From contig NC_086024.1 of assembly GCF_036323735.1 (NCBI RefSeq), positions 66,708,424 to 66,772,423 of the forward strand: a DNA stretch of 64,000 bases, given 5' to 3'. The stretch's first letter is position 1; the number at the start of each line of letters is the position of its first letter. Below, in pieces: positions 12,550 to 23,547 of the stretch. The position numbers and the translations under genes were made by a program. The notes below the pieces were generated by a model, which was not told where the DNA came from, ran no database searches, and saw only the letters and a list, made by a program, of their open reading frames with translations. The stretch is from Rattus norvegicus (Eukaryota; Chordata; Mammalia; Rodentia; Muridae).

Positions 12550-12848
12550 GAGAACTGGTTCTTGAGGCCCCAAATTTTGCTGAAGAGTATTGGAAATTAT
12601 GGCTTCTGGGGACACAGGCAGTCATTTTCTAGATGGTGGGTAATGGTAGGCTGCCGATGCCCCAGTAAAAGACCATACATTTATGTGCACATGGGGTAGC
12701 ACCAATGAGACTAAGTAGGTCTTTAAATTTTTTTAAGGACATGAACTTGGTAGGGAGATGGGTTGGGAGTCCCTGGAAGAGCTGACAGAGTACTAAAGGT
12801 GGTTATATCCAAAATACATTGTACACGAGTAGAAAATTTTCAATGAAT
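12550..12848 (+). mobile_element. old Lx-type L1 3' end
   Basis: Diverged 3' UTR of an older rodent L1 (Lx-like): gacacaggcagtcattttct, gccgatgccccagt, a segment near 12720-12790 with gacatgaacttggtagggag, and a terminus with ccaaaatacattgtac and gaattaaaaa. Plus orientation, truncated at the 5' side, no duplication visible. Family assignment rests on recall of the older rodent 3' UTR and is moderate. Confidence 0.6.
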
Positions 12849-12849
12849 T

Positions 12850-13441
12850 AAAAATTGGTTCCAATTCCATCTATTTTCCTATAAATTTCACTATGAAAGT
12901 TTTATAGTTGAGTAAGAGTCCAATGTATTTATGTATCACATCCTAATCATCATTCGTCTACTGATTCATATCTAGGCTGAAACTTCTTTGATATTGTGAA
13001 AAGAGCAGTCATAAAGCTGGGTGTGCAAGTATCTCTGTATAATGAGTCCTGAAGTCGCAGCTAGGTCATGTGGTATTTTTTATTGTAGCTTTCAGAAATG
13101 GTTTATACTGATTTTCCAGTACCATAAGTGGACAAAGGTTCTTCCTCCCCCACATCTCCTCTACAATGTGCTGCCTTCCTTGTGCTTTTCTTCTTTTGCT
13201 TAGTCATGCTTCTCTCAGTGCTGGCCATTCTTACTGTGGATTGCATTTGCTCTGTGGATTGCTTTTGGTTGTGTTGCCAGCATTACAAGAATAATTCTGC
13301 CAATCATGGAGCATGGGAAGTCACATATCTTCTTTTCCTGTCAAGTTTTCCTCACAGATGTTCTTCACCTCCTAGGTTACTTGGCTTATTCCCAGAATGT
13401 TTGGGGGCTACTGGGATTGGATATATTCCTGATTTCTTTTT
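12850..13441 (-). mobile_element. ancient L1 ORF2 fragment (first part)
   Basis: Highly diverged minus-strand L1 ORF2 sequence. The order of blocks (catcctaatcatcattcgtc, ttctttgatattgtgaaaag, catgtggtattttttattg, cctcccccacatctcctcta) follows the ORF2 C-terminal region read on the opposite strand. Frames are destroyed. It continues after the inserted element at 14552. Confidence 0.6.
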
Positions 13442-13452
13442 AAAAGTTTATT

Positions 13453-14540
13453 ATTGTCCAATCTCCATCTGTGACCCAGAGCTAAGGCTGTCACACAGCC
13501 TTCCATACCCAAATCCTGCCCGGAGAGAACTGGTCTCTCAGGAGTGCCCTCACTCCTAAGACCCCACTTTTGCTCCAATAACTGACCAAAGAGGAACACT
13601 CCAGGAGCTCACAGGGAACAGGAATTTTGGAGCAGCCAGGGACAGAATCCTTCTGGTCTCTATCTGTGCTAGGAGCTAAGGCTGTCCCACTGCCCTCCAT
13701 AACAAAATCCCACCTGGAGAGAGCTGGTCTCCCAGGAGTGCTCTCATTCCCTAAGATCACGGGTTCACAGGCCCACAGGTGGAACAAGCTTAAGTCAGAG
13801 ACAGCAAGACCAACTAACACCAAAAATGTCAAGGGGCAAGGGCAAGAACCTAAACAACAGAAGCCAAGGCAACTTGGCATCATCAGCCCACCACAGCAAG
13901 TCTTGGATACCCCAACACACTGAAAAGGAAATATAGGGACAAAGAATGGAGCAGAGACTGAAGGAAAGGCCATGCAGAGACTTTTCCACATAGGAATCCA
14001 TCCTATATGCAGCCACCAAACCCAGTCACTATTGCTGATGCCAAGAAGTGCTTGCTCACAGGGGTCATATCAGGCTGTCTCCTGAAAGGCTCTGGCAGAG
14101 CCTTACTGATACAGAGGAGGATGCTTACAGTGAACCATCAGACTGAGCATGGGGACCCCAATGGAGGAGTTAGAGAAAGGGCTGAAGGAGCTGAAGGGAT
14201 TTACAACCCCATAGGAAAAACAATATCAACTAACTAGACCCTCCAGAGCTCCCAGGGACTAAATCACCAACCAGTGAGGACATATGGAGGGACCCATGGC
14301 TCCAGCCACATATGTAGCAGAGGATGGCATTGTCTGGCATCAATAGGAGAAGCCCTTGGTCCTGTGAAGGCTCGTTTCCCCAGTGTAGAAAAAATGCCAG
14401 GGTAGTGAGGTGGGAGTGAGTGGGTGGGTGGGATGGGGAGCATCCTCATAGAAGCAGAGGAAGAGGAATGGGAGAGGGGGCACCCAGAAAAGGGATAACA
14501 TTTGAAATGTAAAATACATAAAATAATTAATAAAAAAGCA
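13453..14540 (+). mobile_element. internally deleted L1 (5' UTR/ORF1 start joined to 3' UTR)
   Basis: The left half (13453 to about 13927) is L1 5' UTR followed by the start of ORF1: caccaaaaatgtcaaggggc..., then segments encoding the N-terminal ORF1 region up to the block like PNTPEKQ. At about 13928 it passes directly into an L1 3' UTR (aaatatagggacaaag...), which continues to a terminus at about 14500-14535. The rest of ORF1 and all of ORF2 (several kb) are absent. The whole unit is bounded by the exact 11-bp duplication aaaagtttatt at 13442-13452 and 14541-14551, with the left boundary TTTT/AAAA. It is therefore one insertion, or one insertion later deleted inside. It splits an ancient minus-strand L1. 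Confidence 0.85.
13827..13927 (+). pseudogene. L1 ORF1 N-terminal remnant
   Basis: Start of the L1 nucleic-acid-binding protein ORF1p. The starting ATG lies at 13825-13827 (aaaatgtcaag) and the aligned protein runs to the conserved block around PNTPEK before the homology stops at the deletion junction. Only about 34 codons remain, with a small frame-shifting loss near 13883 (cagcccaccac). The coiled-coil, RRM and C-terminal domain are gone. Confidence 0.7.
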
Positions 14541-14551
14541 AAAAGTTTATT

Positions 14552-15185
14552 TTGATAATATAAAGTCTGCTGGTTTTGGTATATTAATTTTGTATATTGC
14601 TACTTATTAAAAGTATTTATCAGATTCAGGGGTTTTGGTGGCAAATAGATATACTGTAACTTATTTTTTATTTCTTTTACCTCTTCCTCTTGTCTTGTTG
14701 CTCTACCTCATGCTCCAAAACTTATATTACGTAAGAGTAGAGAGGGTGGCCACACTCATTTCATGCCACATTTACGAGGAAAACATTAAGATATTTTCTA
14801 TAGATTTGTCATATATAATCTTTATTATTTTAAGGTATGTTTTACCTGTTCCTAGTTTCATTAGAACTTTTATTATAAAAAACAGTTGAACTTTGTATGA
14901 AATGCCTTTTCTGCATCTCTCATAATGAGCACCTGATTTCTGTCTCTGAACCTGTTAACATGAAATATCAATGTACTGGCTTTAATTTGTCACACCCTGC
15001 GTTCCTTGAAATGGAACAAACTTTATTATAATTTATCCTCCTACTGTGACTTTGGTTTTAGCATACTTTGTTGAGGATTTTGCATCACGCTCATCACATA
15101 CATCTGTCTTTAGTTTTCCTTCTTTCCTTGCTATCGTTGTTTATTTGTTCTTCTTTCGTATCTCTTCTAGCTTGCTTTTCTGTTT
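14552..15185 (-). mobile_element. ancient L1 ORF2 fragment (second part)
   Basis: Continuation of the diverged minus-strand ORF2 interrupted at 13441. Blocks such as gccttttctgcatctctcat and ttgttgaggattttgcatca correspond, on the reverse strand, to the reverse transcriptase part of L1 ORF2. No intact frame. Its left end carries the second copy of the 11-bp duplication. Confidence 0.6.
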
Positions 15186-15204
15186 CTGTGTTAAAAGATT
15201 CTGA

Positions 15205-16935
15205 CAAAAAGACATCTTAGGAGAGTAAAGAGTTGATTTGGTTTTCCTGTTCAGATCGCAATCCATCATTGAGAGATGTTGGAGCAGGACTGAAGCAGAA
15301 AACATGGAAGAATATCAGTTACTGGCTTACTGACTGGTCATGCTCAGCTGGCCCTCTTACAGGGTCCAGGCCTACTCCACAGTGACAGTGCCATCCACAG
15401 TGGATTGGACCCCTTCACATAAATCATTACTCACAACAATCTCTCACAGACATGACCACATGGCAATCAAATCCGGGTTAGCCCACAATGGACACCCTTT
15501 AGATGGCATAGTCTGCAGACAGCTGAAGGGAACTCCACCTCTTCTCTTGGCATACAAACATGTCTCTTTAAGGCACAAACTTTCATTTCATTATCTCCAA
15601 GATCTTATGTTGACATCACAATAAGAAATACAATACAAAGTCCCTTTTAAAAATCCCAATATTTTAAAACTTTGAAGTCTCTTAACTGTGGACTTCTGTA
15701 AATAAAAAATAAAGTTTGGGCCAGGTATAGTGGTACATGCCCCTATTCCCAGCATTAGGGAGGCAGAGGCATGTAGATCTCTGTAATTTCAAGGTCAGCC
15801 TGGTCTACAAGGCAAGTTCTAGCAGCTCCAGAACTGTTACACAGAGAAACACTGTATCAAAAGATAAAAGAAACAAAGAAACAAAATGTACTTTTTTATT
15901 CTAAAGGTAAGAACTGAAGCACAGCTATAATCAGATTTAAAAAAAGCAAAAACCCCAACCATATAAATAATTCAATGTCTGACATTTGGGACTTACTTAT
16001 GATCTAAGATACAAAGGGTGTGGGTAGCCCCACCTCTCCAGCCTTCATAGCTTTATTTTGGTTCCACTCCACATCTGTCACTGTCATTGGCAGTTATCCT
16101 GTGATATTGGAATCTCCAACATCCTAGAGTCCACACTGCAACTGAGACTATAGCTTCATAATACTCTTCTGGCCTCTGACTCTGCCACGTGGTGCCAGAC
16201 CCCAGCTGTTCTCCATGACTCCCTCAGACTTGTATCTCTTATGCCTTCAACACCAGTGCCAGGCACTCTTACATGCTAACAGGTTCATCCTTGACACTCC
16301 TGTACCACAGTTTCTGCATGTTAACTCTGATAAAATACTTCCCAGAACACTTCATCTCAATAAAATCAATCTCTTATTCATCACAGCTTGTTATACCCCT
16401 TGTCCCAGTAAGTCACAAGTTTCAACTCAATGATGCTGATTTCTTATTAGTCATGGCTGATTCTTTAGTTCCATCATTCTCAGAATTCTAAATTCTTAAC
16501 ACAAAGGAACACTCAAATGGCTCCAATACGGTCTGTGCTTCTCTCTGACACTTCAGGTTAAACCTCCATTGTCTTCATTTCCCTTAGCCTTCTTACCTTC
16601 TAAGATCTCACCAACACATTGTATTAGTCCTTAAGCACTCTGGCTTTTCCAGCTTAAAATTCCAAAACCCTCCACACAACAAATAATCTAATGGCATTAA
16701 AAAGCCACAGGACGAGGTTTGTCACAGCAGCAAAACCACCTCTGGTACCAATATCTGGTCCAGTTTCAGCATTTCTGTTGCTGTGATAGAATACTCTTCT
16801 GAGAGGAAAAAACTACTATGGGCAAGAGGGTGGTGGGGATATTATTTGGCTTACACTTGCAGCTCATAATCCATTATTGTGGAACATCAGAGCAAGGACT
16901 GAAGCAGAAACCATGGAAGTATGTTGCTTACTGGC
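15205..16935 (-). mobile_element. MaLR-type element, two LTR pieces and internal part
   Basis: Two segments, 15211-15500 and 16770-16930, share the order aatccatca/aatccatta ... ggactgaagcagaaa ... catggaag ... ttactggc. They therefore appear to be LTR copies in the same orientation about 1.56 kb apart. Between them lies non-coding sequence with the block ggtaccaatatctggtcc next to the right copy, resembling the MaLR internal/LTR boundary on the minus strand. The right LTR would be the 5' one. A B1 SINE interrupts the internal part. No gag/pol frame remains, as is normal for MaLR elements. The exact family is not assigned. Confidence 0.45.
15719..15895 (+). mobile_element. B1 SINE
   Basis: 7SL-derived B1: gggccaggtatagtgg, cccagcattagggaggcagaggc, aaggtcagcctggtctacaa, cagagaaacactg, then an A-rich tail with aagaaacaaag repeats. 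Plus orientation, moderately diverged, near full length. Pol III promoter boxes are recognisable but probably inactive. Confidence 0.88.
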
Positions 16936-17975
16936 CCACATATAAATTCTACATAGCTCTGTAATACAACATATATTGTTTGATGCTATTATGATTTGTG
17001 CCAGTTGCTACATAGTGCATAAATAGTAAGCAATAAGCAATAGATAATTACAAAAGGATGCAGATAATTTTCCTGTGATATGAAGATTCTGTATTCTCCA
17101 AATACACTCCTTAAAAGGAAATATCAAGTACTATAAATTTTCATCTAATTAGTCCGAACTCAGTTAATGAGGACTATTATTACAAGTTGAGTAGGTTTTA
17201 TTTAAGTTATTGTTTATATTATGATAACATCTGTCTAAGTGTTTATCTTCAGGGAAACAAACTAAAATTCATCATGATTAATGAAATGTTTGTGTTTTTG
17301 TTACTTTCTTTGCTACTATGACCAATTTATGACAACATGGGACCTAAAATGAATGAAGTATTTGTTATGCCTTAGACTGACAGATATATAGCTCATCACA
17401 CAGGAAAAAGAACGGCAGAATGCATATTCTGGTCATACTGCATCCACAGCCCCAAAGCAGAGGGTAGACAAGAAGTGAAGCCAGGAGATAACATGTCAAG
17501 GTTGTTCTACTTCTAAGGTTCCGTAACCTTCCCAAACATTGCCACCAGCTAGAGACCAAATGTTCAAACACTACTGCCTATAGGGAACATCTTACATCTA
17601 AATCAAAGCAGTTATTAAGGAGATTACTAGATGTACCACAGAGAGAGACACATCGTTGTTGATTTAAATAAAAGTTTGAAATTGCTCAAAGGGATTTTGA
17701 GTAAATAGGAAAAGAAATCAAGAAATATCTTAGCCAATTGAGATATGAGTACAGTGCTTAACACCTACTCTAGAAAGATTGGGCAACAGTTGCTTAAATA
17801 ATTGGAAAATGGCAGAAAGTTTGTCCAGAGACACTACGTCATCCTGGGAGATGATGGGAAAGAAATTGCTCATGTATTCAAAGAACATATGCCCACGTAG
17901 ATGATGATGCATGCTGTGCTTGTATTGATGCATACAGAACTCCTCCTTCCAGGAATGCTGACCTACTCCTAAACA
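16936..17975. other. unique sequence, no gene seen
   Basis: AT-rich, only short frames. No repeat family recognised. Confidence 0.5.
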
Positions 17976-17993
17976 GTGTGTGTGTGTGTGTGT

Positions 17994-18044
<51 letters not shown>

Positions 18045-18065
18045 GCACGCGTGTGCACGTGAGCA
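17976..18065. repeat. (TG)n microsatellite
   Basis: GT repeat with one interruption (tggt), degenerating into gtgcacgcgtgtgcacgtg. The end contains alternating purine-pyrimidine CG/TG steps that favour Z-DNA. Confidence 0.96.
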
Positions 18066-18835
18066 TGTGCGGGTATGCACTCTCCTGTGTTCTAATGTAC
18101 ACACAAAATACCTGGAAATATATGTATAGAACATTTAATGATAGTTAATAATGGCTTCTTCTGGAAATCTGGAGAGTAGGATTTTGGAAGCAGATGGTCT
18201 GTGGGAAGAGTGAGGAACTTTTAAATTTTTTTTCCAAGAAGAATGTATCACTTATATAATTTAGATTTAAAATCAATTTTCAATAAATGCGTCCAAGCAG
18301 AAGCATGGGTTATAACTTCCCTTCTTGGCTTGTAGCAGATAACACTGCAGAGTGTTTTGTCATGGCAAGCTTTTCTCTGTTCTCTTTCTGAAAATGACAC
18401 AATGAAGTTGTGGGTCGTAAGTATTCATTTCAACATGGAATGGTTATAAAATGTCAAACCCTTTCACTTTTCCTTTACATTATTTAACTCTAAAAATTTC
18501 CAGGTCCTAAAATAAGATAAACTTCTCTCCTGAGTTTATGTACCTTTGACATATTAAATGTACCACAGCCATCTGAGACTGGTGTATCTAAAGGTGGATA
18601 TCAAAACCGTGTTTGTGATAATCATTTTTCTTCTCGTACTATCACAGAGCAATCCCAGGAAATGTTCTTTCATGATTAAAGCAAATCATTGCTTGGGAAA
18701 AAAATGAACCATTTTCAGTTAACTCTGCTACCGGCAAGTGCCAAATGCATTTGAAGACAGAATGTTTCACACTAGGGAAAGTAAAGTGCAGCACTAAAAA
18801 GCAGCCGGGAGATTACCGAGACAATCTACACACAC

Positions 18836-18838
<3 letters not shown>
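18066..18838. other. unique sequence, no gene seen
   Basis: Nothing recognised. Confidence 0.5.

Positions 18839-18884
<46 letters not shown>
18839..18884. repeat. (GA)n microsatellite
   Basis: Pure GA run preceded by cacacactca. The surrounding frame is an artefact. Confidence 0.96.
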
Positions 18885-18887
<3 letters not shown>

Positions 18888-20344
18888 TGTGGGTAGGATG
18901 TACATGTTTATTCAGGGCAAAACTACCACCAGTGTTAAGAGCTTAACTTTATAGGCAACAAAACATGCCCCAAAGAATAGTTAAGAACCAAAGAAAACAG
19001 AAGGAAAATATGCATGGCTCTCAACTGTCAACACAAGCAGTTGGGTAACTATATTGATCGTTATCTAAAAGCCTTGAAGCATATTCTATTTCAATGGTTT
19101 TCTGCTGTGGCAAGGATTACAATTCCTACCAGAAAACATAATTTGCCCTTGAACTACTGTGTGTTGGAGGCTGTATCAACACACAATTCAGTATTACTAT
19201 CTCAGCAGTAAGAATCCCTGGCTAAGGAGACCAGAGAACACACAGGCACAAACTCAGGGTCCAGCTTATGTTTATGGAGAAATGGTAATGGCAGAAAGAC
19301 TCCTTTCTTCCTTGCCTAAATTCCTTTCACTTTAATTATTACTAAGCAAGCACATGCTGGATATTGGAAGAACCAAGGAGAGAAGGAGAAACATTATATC
19401 TGTTTTATGGTTGTTACTAATTGTAACTCTAAAAATTACCTCTTCTTTGTCCTCCCTTTTATTATAAAAGCATGCATTAATGCTGGAAGCAGAGCATTAT
19501 CTCATTCTGGAACTTAAAAAGCCAACCAAGCTTATTGATAACTGTAGTAAGAATCTTGGGCCCCACCCATATGTCCAAATCACTTGTCATATGGTCAATG
19601 CATAAAACAATAAGAAAAGTGTTGTTGCTAGATAGAGTTGGGTATCAACAGGATTGAAAGTCATTAAGAACTGACCCTCTCTCATAACTAGCTTGTGAAG
19701 CAGCAACTAAAACAAATGGTCAGCCTCTGAATGCTGGTCAGAACAATGGGATCTGAGTTAAACCTGGGGCCATGGGTGAAGGCATGACATCCTGAACTGC
19801 CTAAAAGATCTTAAGGTTGCTATTTAGCTGGAAGCTTTTCTGGTAAAGAGCAGAGATGTACAGCTAAACCCCTGGAAGAGTTAATCCAAGTGGTCTTCTG
19901 AATTATGTGGTCAGGAAAGTTCTCAAAGGGGAAGCTGTCTGTTCCACAGACTTTTTAAACAGTACAAAGCCTATGTAAATCAAAAGGTTGGTACAACCTC
20001 TCTGGTCATTGTCTGCCCTCACCCTTAAAAAGCGCAATATTACCTTGAAATAAACTGCAGGGGTCTGAGCCAATACAAGATTGGCAGAGTAACAAACGTG
20101 TGAGTCAAGAAGTAAATCAGATTCAACATGACCCAGGAGCCAGTGTTGGTTCAAACTTCTTGAGTTTGGCCTCAGGCAGTTTATTTTAGGCATATTTAAG
20201 TATAGTACAATTTGAAATATGTTTCTCGGTGTAACATAAGTCCATAGGCACAAGGAGGCATCATTGCACTGAAACTTTCTAAAACCACATGTCACTTCTT
20301 CTGTGAGAGTGATTTCTATAAACTACCTGTATTATCTTAAGGAC
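18885..20344. other. unique sequence, no gene seen
   Basis: The longest frame is 19903-20295 (minus, 130 codons), with no signal peptide, domain motif or family resemblance that I can see. Treated as chance or part of an unrecognised old repeat. Confidence 0.45.
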
Positions 20345-20590
20345 TTAGGGGAGGATCTGGTATGATCTCAGTCATACACATAGCATGGAGGTCACCTAGG
20401 CTATTAACTATCTCTAGTTCTATATGTGAGAGGCTGGGGAAACCCCTGGCCATACAGATAGTGCAGAGGTCACATAGACTATTAACCACCTCCAGGCCTG
20501 CTTGTGGGAGCTTGGGAGAACCAGGTAAGACTGGCTCTACAGATACTCCAAATGTTACCTAGGCTATTAACCACCTCCATTCTCAGGTTT
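20345..20590 (+). repeat. degenerate tandem repeat, about 80-bp unit, three copies
   Basis: Three successive units share a core: cacctaggctattaacta at 20393, cacatagactattaacca at 20471 and tacctaggctattaacca at 20556. Spacing is 78 and 85 bases. Related flanking blocks (gtcatacacatag, gccatacagatag, gctctacagatac) precede each core. Confidence 0.8.
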
Positions 20591-21142
20591 CTGGGCAGAA
20601 AACTGGTTACACAACCCTTTCTTTGAAGAAACAACCCTATGTATTTAACATTACTGGTCCCCTACCCCCACCCCATGCTCCCCAGCATGGATTCAAGGAC
20701 CTTTCTGCTTCCAACAATAAACCTCATCTAACTTCTTTTTTTTTCTTTTCTTTTATTAGATATTTTATTTATTTATATTTCAAATGTTATACCCTATCCC
20801 AGTTTCCCCTCCAGAAACCCTTATCCCACCCCCCTCTCCCTATTTCTATGAGGATGCTCACCCTCAACTCCTTCGCTCCTCCCCACTCTGGCATTCCCGT
20901 ATACAGGGGCATTGAGCCTTCACAGGACCAAGGGTCTCTACTCTCATTGATGTCCATGAAGGCTGTCCTCTGCTACATAAGCAGCTGGAGTGTGTGCTCT
21001 TTGGTTGGTAGTTTAGTCCCTGGGAGCTCTGGGCAGTCTGGTTGGTTGATATTTTTGTTCTTCCTATGGGATTGCAAAACTATTAAAAACAATGACTTCA
21101 TGAAATTCTTAGGCAAATGGATTGAACTAGAAAATATCATCC

Positions 21143-21177
21143 AAAAGAAAGAGAGAAAGAAAGAAAGAAAGAAAGAC

Positions 21178-21231
<54 letters not shown>

Positions 21232-21255
21232 GAAGGAAGGAAGGAAGGAAGAAAC
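21143..21255. repeat. (GAAA)n-(GGAA)n tract flanked by a 13-14-bp duplication
   Basis: A purine tetranucleotide array inserted into the L1 ORF2 end. The flanks agaaaatatcatcc (21129-21142) and agaaactatcatcc (21250-21263) match at 13 of 14 bases. The L1 sequence resumes directly after the second copy. Confidence 0.85.
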
Positions 21256-21393
21256 TATCATCCCGAGTGAGGTAACCCAATCACAAAAGAACACACATGG
21301 TATGCACTCACTGATAAGTGGATATTAGCCCAAAAGCTCGGAATATCCAAGATACAATCCACAGACAACTTGAAGCTCAAGAAGAAGGAAGAC

Positions 21394-21544
21394 CGCTCTT
21401 ACTCCCCTCTAGCTCTCTCTTCCCCTCTGTTCCTGTCACGGCCTTTCCTCTCCTCTCCTCTTCTTCTCTCATTAAGCCTCTTCACGTAGAAAAGAAGGAG
21501 GAGGAGAAGGAGGAGGAGGAGGGGGAGGAGGAGGAGGAGGAGGG
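21394..21544. other. unexplained 151-bp insert with (GGA)n
   Basis: L1 sequence reads aagaaggaagac up to 21393 and resumes at ccaaagtgtggg from 21545. Between them are a pyrimidine-rich block (ctctcttcccctctgttcc), the segment ctcattaagcctcttcacg, tagaaaagaagg and a GGA repeat at 21482-21544. Source unknown. Confidence 0.6.
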
Positions 21545-21736
21545 CCAAAGTGTGGGTGCTTCAGTCCTTCTTAGAAGGGGGAACAACATACTCCCAGGAG
21601 GAAGCACAGAGACTTAGTGTGGAGCAGAGACTGGAGGCCCCACCTGAGGATCCATGCCATATAGAGTCACCAAATCCAGGCACTATTGCAGATGCCAAGA
21701 AGCACTTGCTGACAAGAGCCTGATAGAGCTGTCTCC

Positions 21737-23225
21737 CACCTACCTTTTACACTGTCTTTTCTAAGTTGTTCCCAGGGAAATCAGTCTGGAGCAAGATCCT
21801 CACAGCAGGTGGGATTTCCTCAACTCATCCCTCTCACCAGCTCTTCAGATTTCAGTACAGTGGGTTTTAGGCTGATCTGACTAACTAAATACATTTACAG
21901 ATGATTAGCTTTGAGTATGAGGGATGGAAACTAGAGCCTTGCCCAACAGTTCATTTTCATACTAAAGTTTCTCAGGATTGCCAAGGGTTACACAGGAATC
22001 TCTACAAAGAAATGCAGACTGAAATTGAAATTAATGATGCAAGCTCAAGGAATAAAAAACAGAGTTAACATTTCTATAAGAAGTTCTTTGCTATGAAAGA
22101 AATAGAAACGATAAAACCACATATGGCCCCACATTGGTCCTTCAAAGTTGGAATTCTCAAAAGGTTTCTCTCCACTTTTTCTATGGATCAACTTCCTCCT
22201 AATGGACTATGGTTTCTTATGATATTAGTCAGAGATAGCTCATGCATGTGGTAGTGTATGTGCTTGTGTGGGCAACATAGGAATAAGTAAATATTTTGAG
22301 AGTCTTGCTCATTTCATTTACAGATAGAGCTTTACATTGAGTATTTTGCTTTAAAAAGACATTTTCCCTAAAAAATGCAACAAGGAACAAGAGCACAGTA
22401 AGGAAAAGAAAGCATCAATATTACTTTCTGGTTGATTTTGCTCTGAAATGCTGACCAGACTCATTTTTTAAGGAGACACTAATTTAAGCAGATACACATT
22501 AAAAGAATGTTTTAAACTACCTTGCTTAGCTGCGACCCACCCACCACCTCCACAGCCATCTTCCTAAAGACATTAACTTAAGAAATTGGCAACGGCATAT
22601 TACATTCTAAGAGAAAATGCTGATTTGCTTAAATAAGTAATTTCCATCTTATTTAACTAGTTTAAATGCAAATGATACATTTTATGTTTTGTTTCTAAGT
22701 CTTCTCTTTAAAAACACACATATTATTTTACAGTGAAAATGTAAAAGCTATTTGAAAATATTAGCATATTCTAACATGAAAAACTACAAAGACAGCCTCT
22801 ACTGCTTACTCAAAGGCACAACTGGGAAGGACAACAGAAATTGGCCATTCTAGCCTCCTATTAGCCAACCATTCCAGGATGAAGGATATCAGCCTACTGC
22901 CCGGTGACATAGCACTGAGGCCAAAGCCATGCTTCCTGACATGTAGAGCTTTCTGCCACTTAAGGGGGACTTCAACAAAAGCACCATGATAACCTTAGCA
23001 AGGAGCCAACTCAACCAACACTAATTCAGTACCTTTCCCAATAACTCCCTGTAAAACCAAAAAGAAGAAGAAAAAGAACAGAAAAGGTAGAGACAAGCAC
23101 TGTGGGATATAAGTCAACATTTAAATGGAGGTTTTAAGTGATTGCACAAATGGCTAAATACTACACATGCTTCGTGTAGAATATCAGCCATCCTCTGGAA
23201 AATGTTAATGATACACAGTCATGTC
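21737..23225. other. unique sequence, no gene seen
   Basis: Short frames only. No family recognised. Confidence 0.5.
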
Positions 23226-23400
23226 ATGTTTTGGTGTTGTGTGCCTTTAACTCCACACCCAGGAGGCTGAGGTAGGTAGACCTCTGAGTGTGAGTCCAGC
23301 TTGGTCTACCCATCAAGGTCCAGGACATCAGGGGCTACAAGAAATCCTATCTCAAAAAACAAACAGCAAAAACCAAGTAAACAAAGAAAGATACACATTA
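23226..23400 (+). mobile_element. B1 SINE, diverged
   Basis: tgtgtgcctttaactccaca, ggaggctgaggtaggtagac, gtgagtccagcttggtctac, ggtccaggacatcaggggct, then atctcaaaaaacaaac tail. Plus-strand B1 with moderate divergence. Confidence 0.85.
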
Positions 23401-23457
23401 GTGATAGTTTTGTGCAATGTGAGCAGTATAGCATGCCACCTGTGTTTAATGTACTCC

Positions 23458-23483
23458 AAAAAAAAAAAAAAAAAAAAAAAAAA
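23458..23483 (+). repeat. (A)26 run
   Basis: Uninterrupted A tract about 58 bases past the SINE tail. No element body adjoins it directly. Confidence 0.9.
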
Positions 23484-23547
23484 CTGTGTAGATTCTCCTT
23501 AACTATGGTGACTTGGTGATGATTCTTTTTTTGTTCTATACCCTTTT

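Larger units (their letters stand above)
20735..21736 (-). mobile_element. L1 3' end with 5' inversion (twin-priming structure)
   Basis: From 20735 to about 21070 is an L1 3' UTR on the minus strand starting at its A tail (poly-T here). At 21071 the orientation switches. 21071-21736 is plus-strand L1, running from the ORF2 end (frame encoding KNNDFMKFLGKW) through the proximal 3' UTR to gagctgtctcc. The two parts are adjacent segments of the same 3' region, separated by only about 115 consensus bases lost at the break. This is the layout expected when a second primer on the target DNA copies L1 RNA internally. Two later insertions sit in the inverted part. Confidence 0.85.

Noticed and set aside
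17730..18134. 134-codon minus-strand frame with poly His-Thr
   Set aside because: Runs through the (TG)n array.
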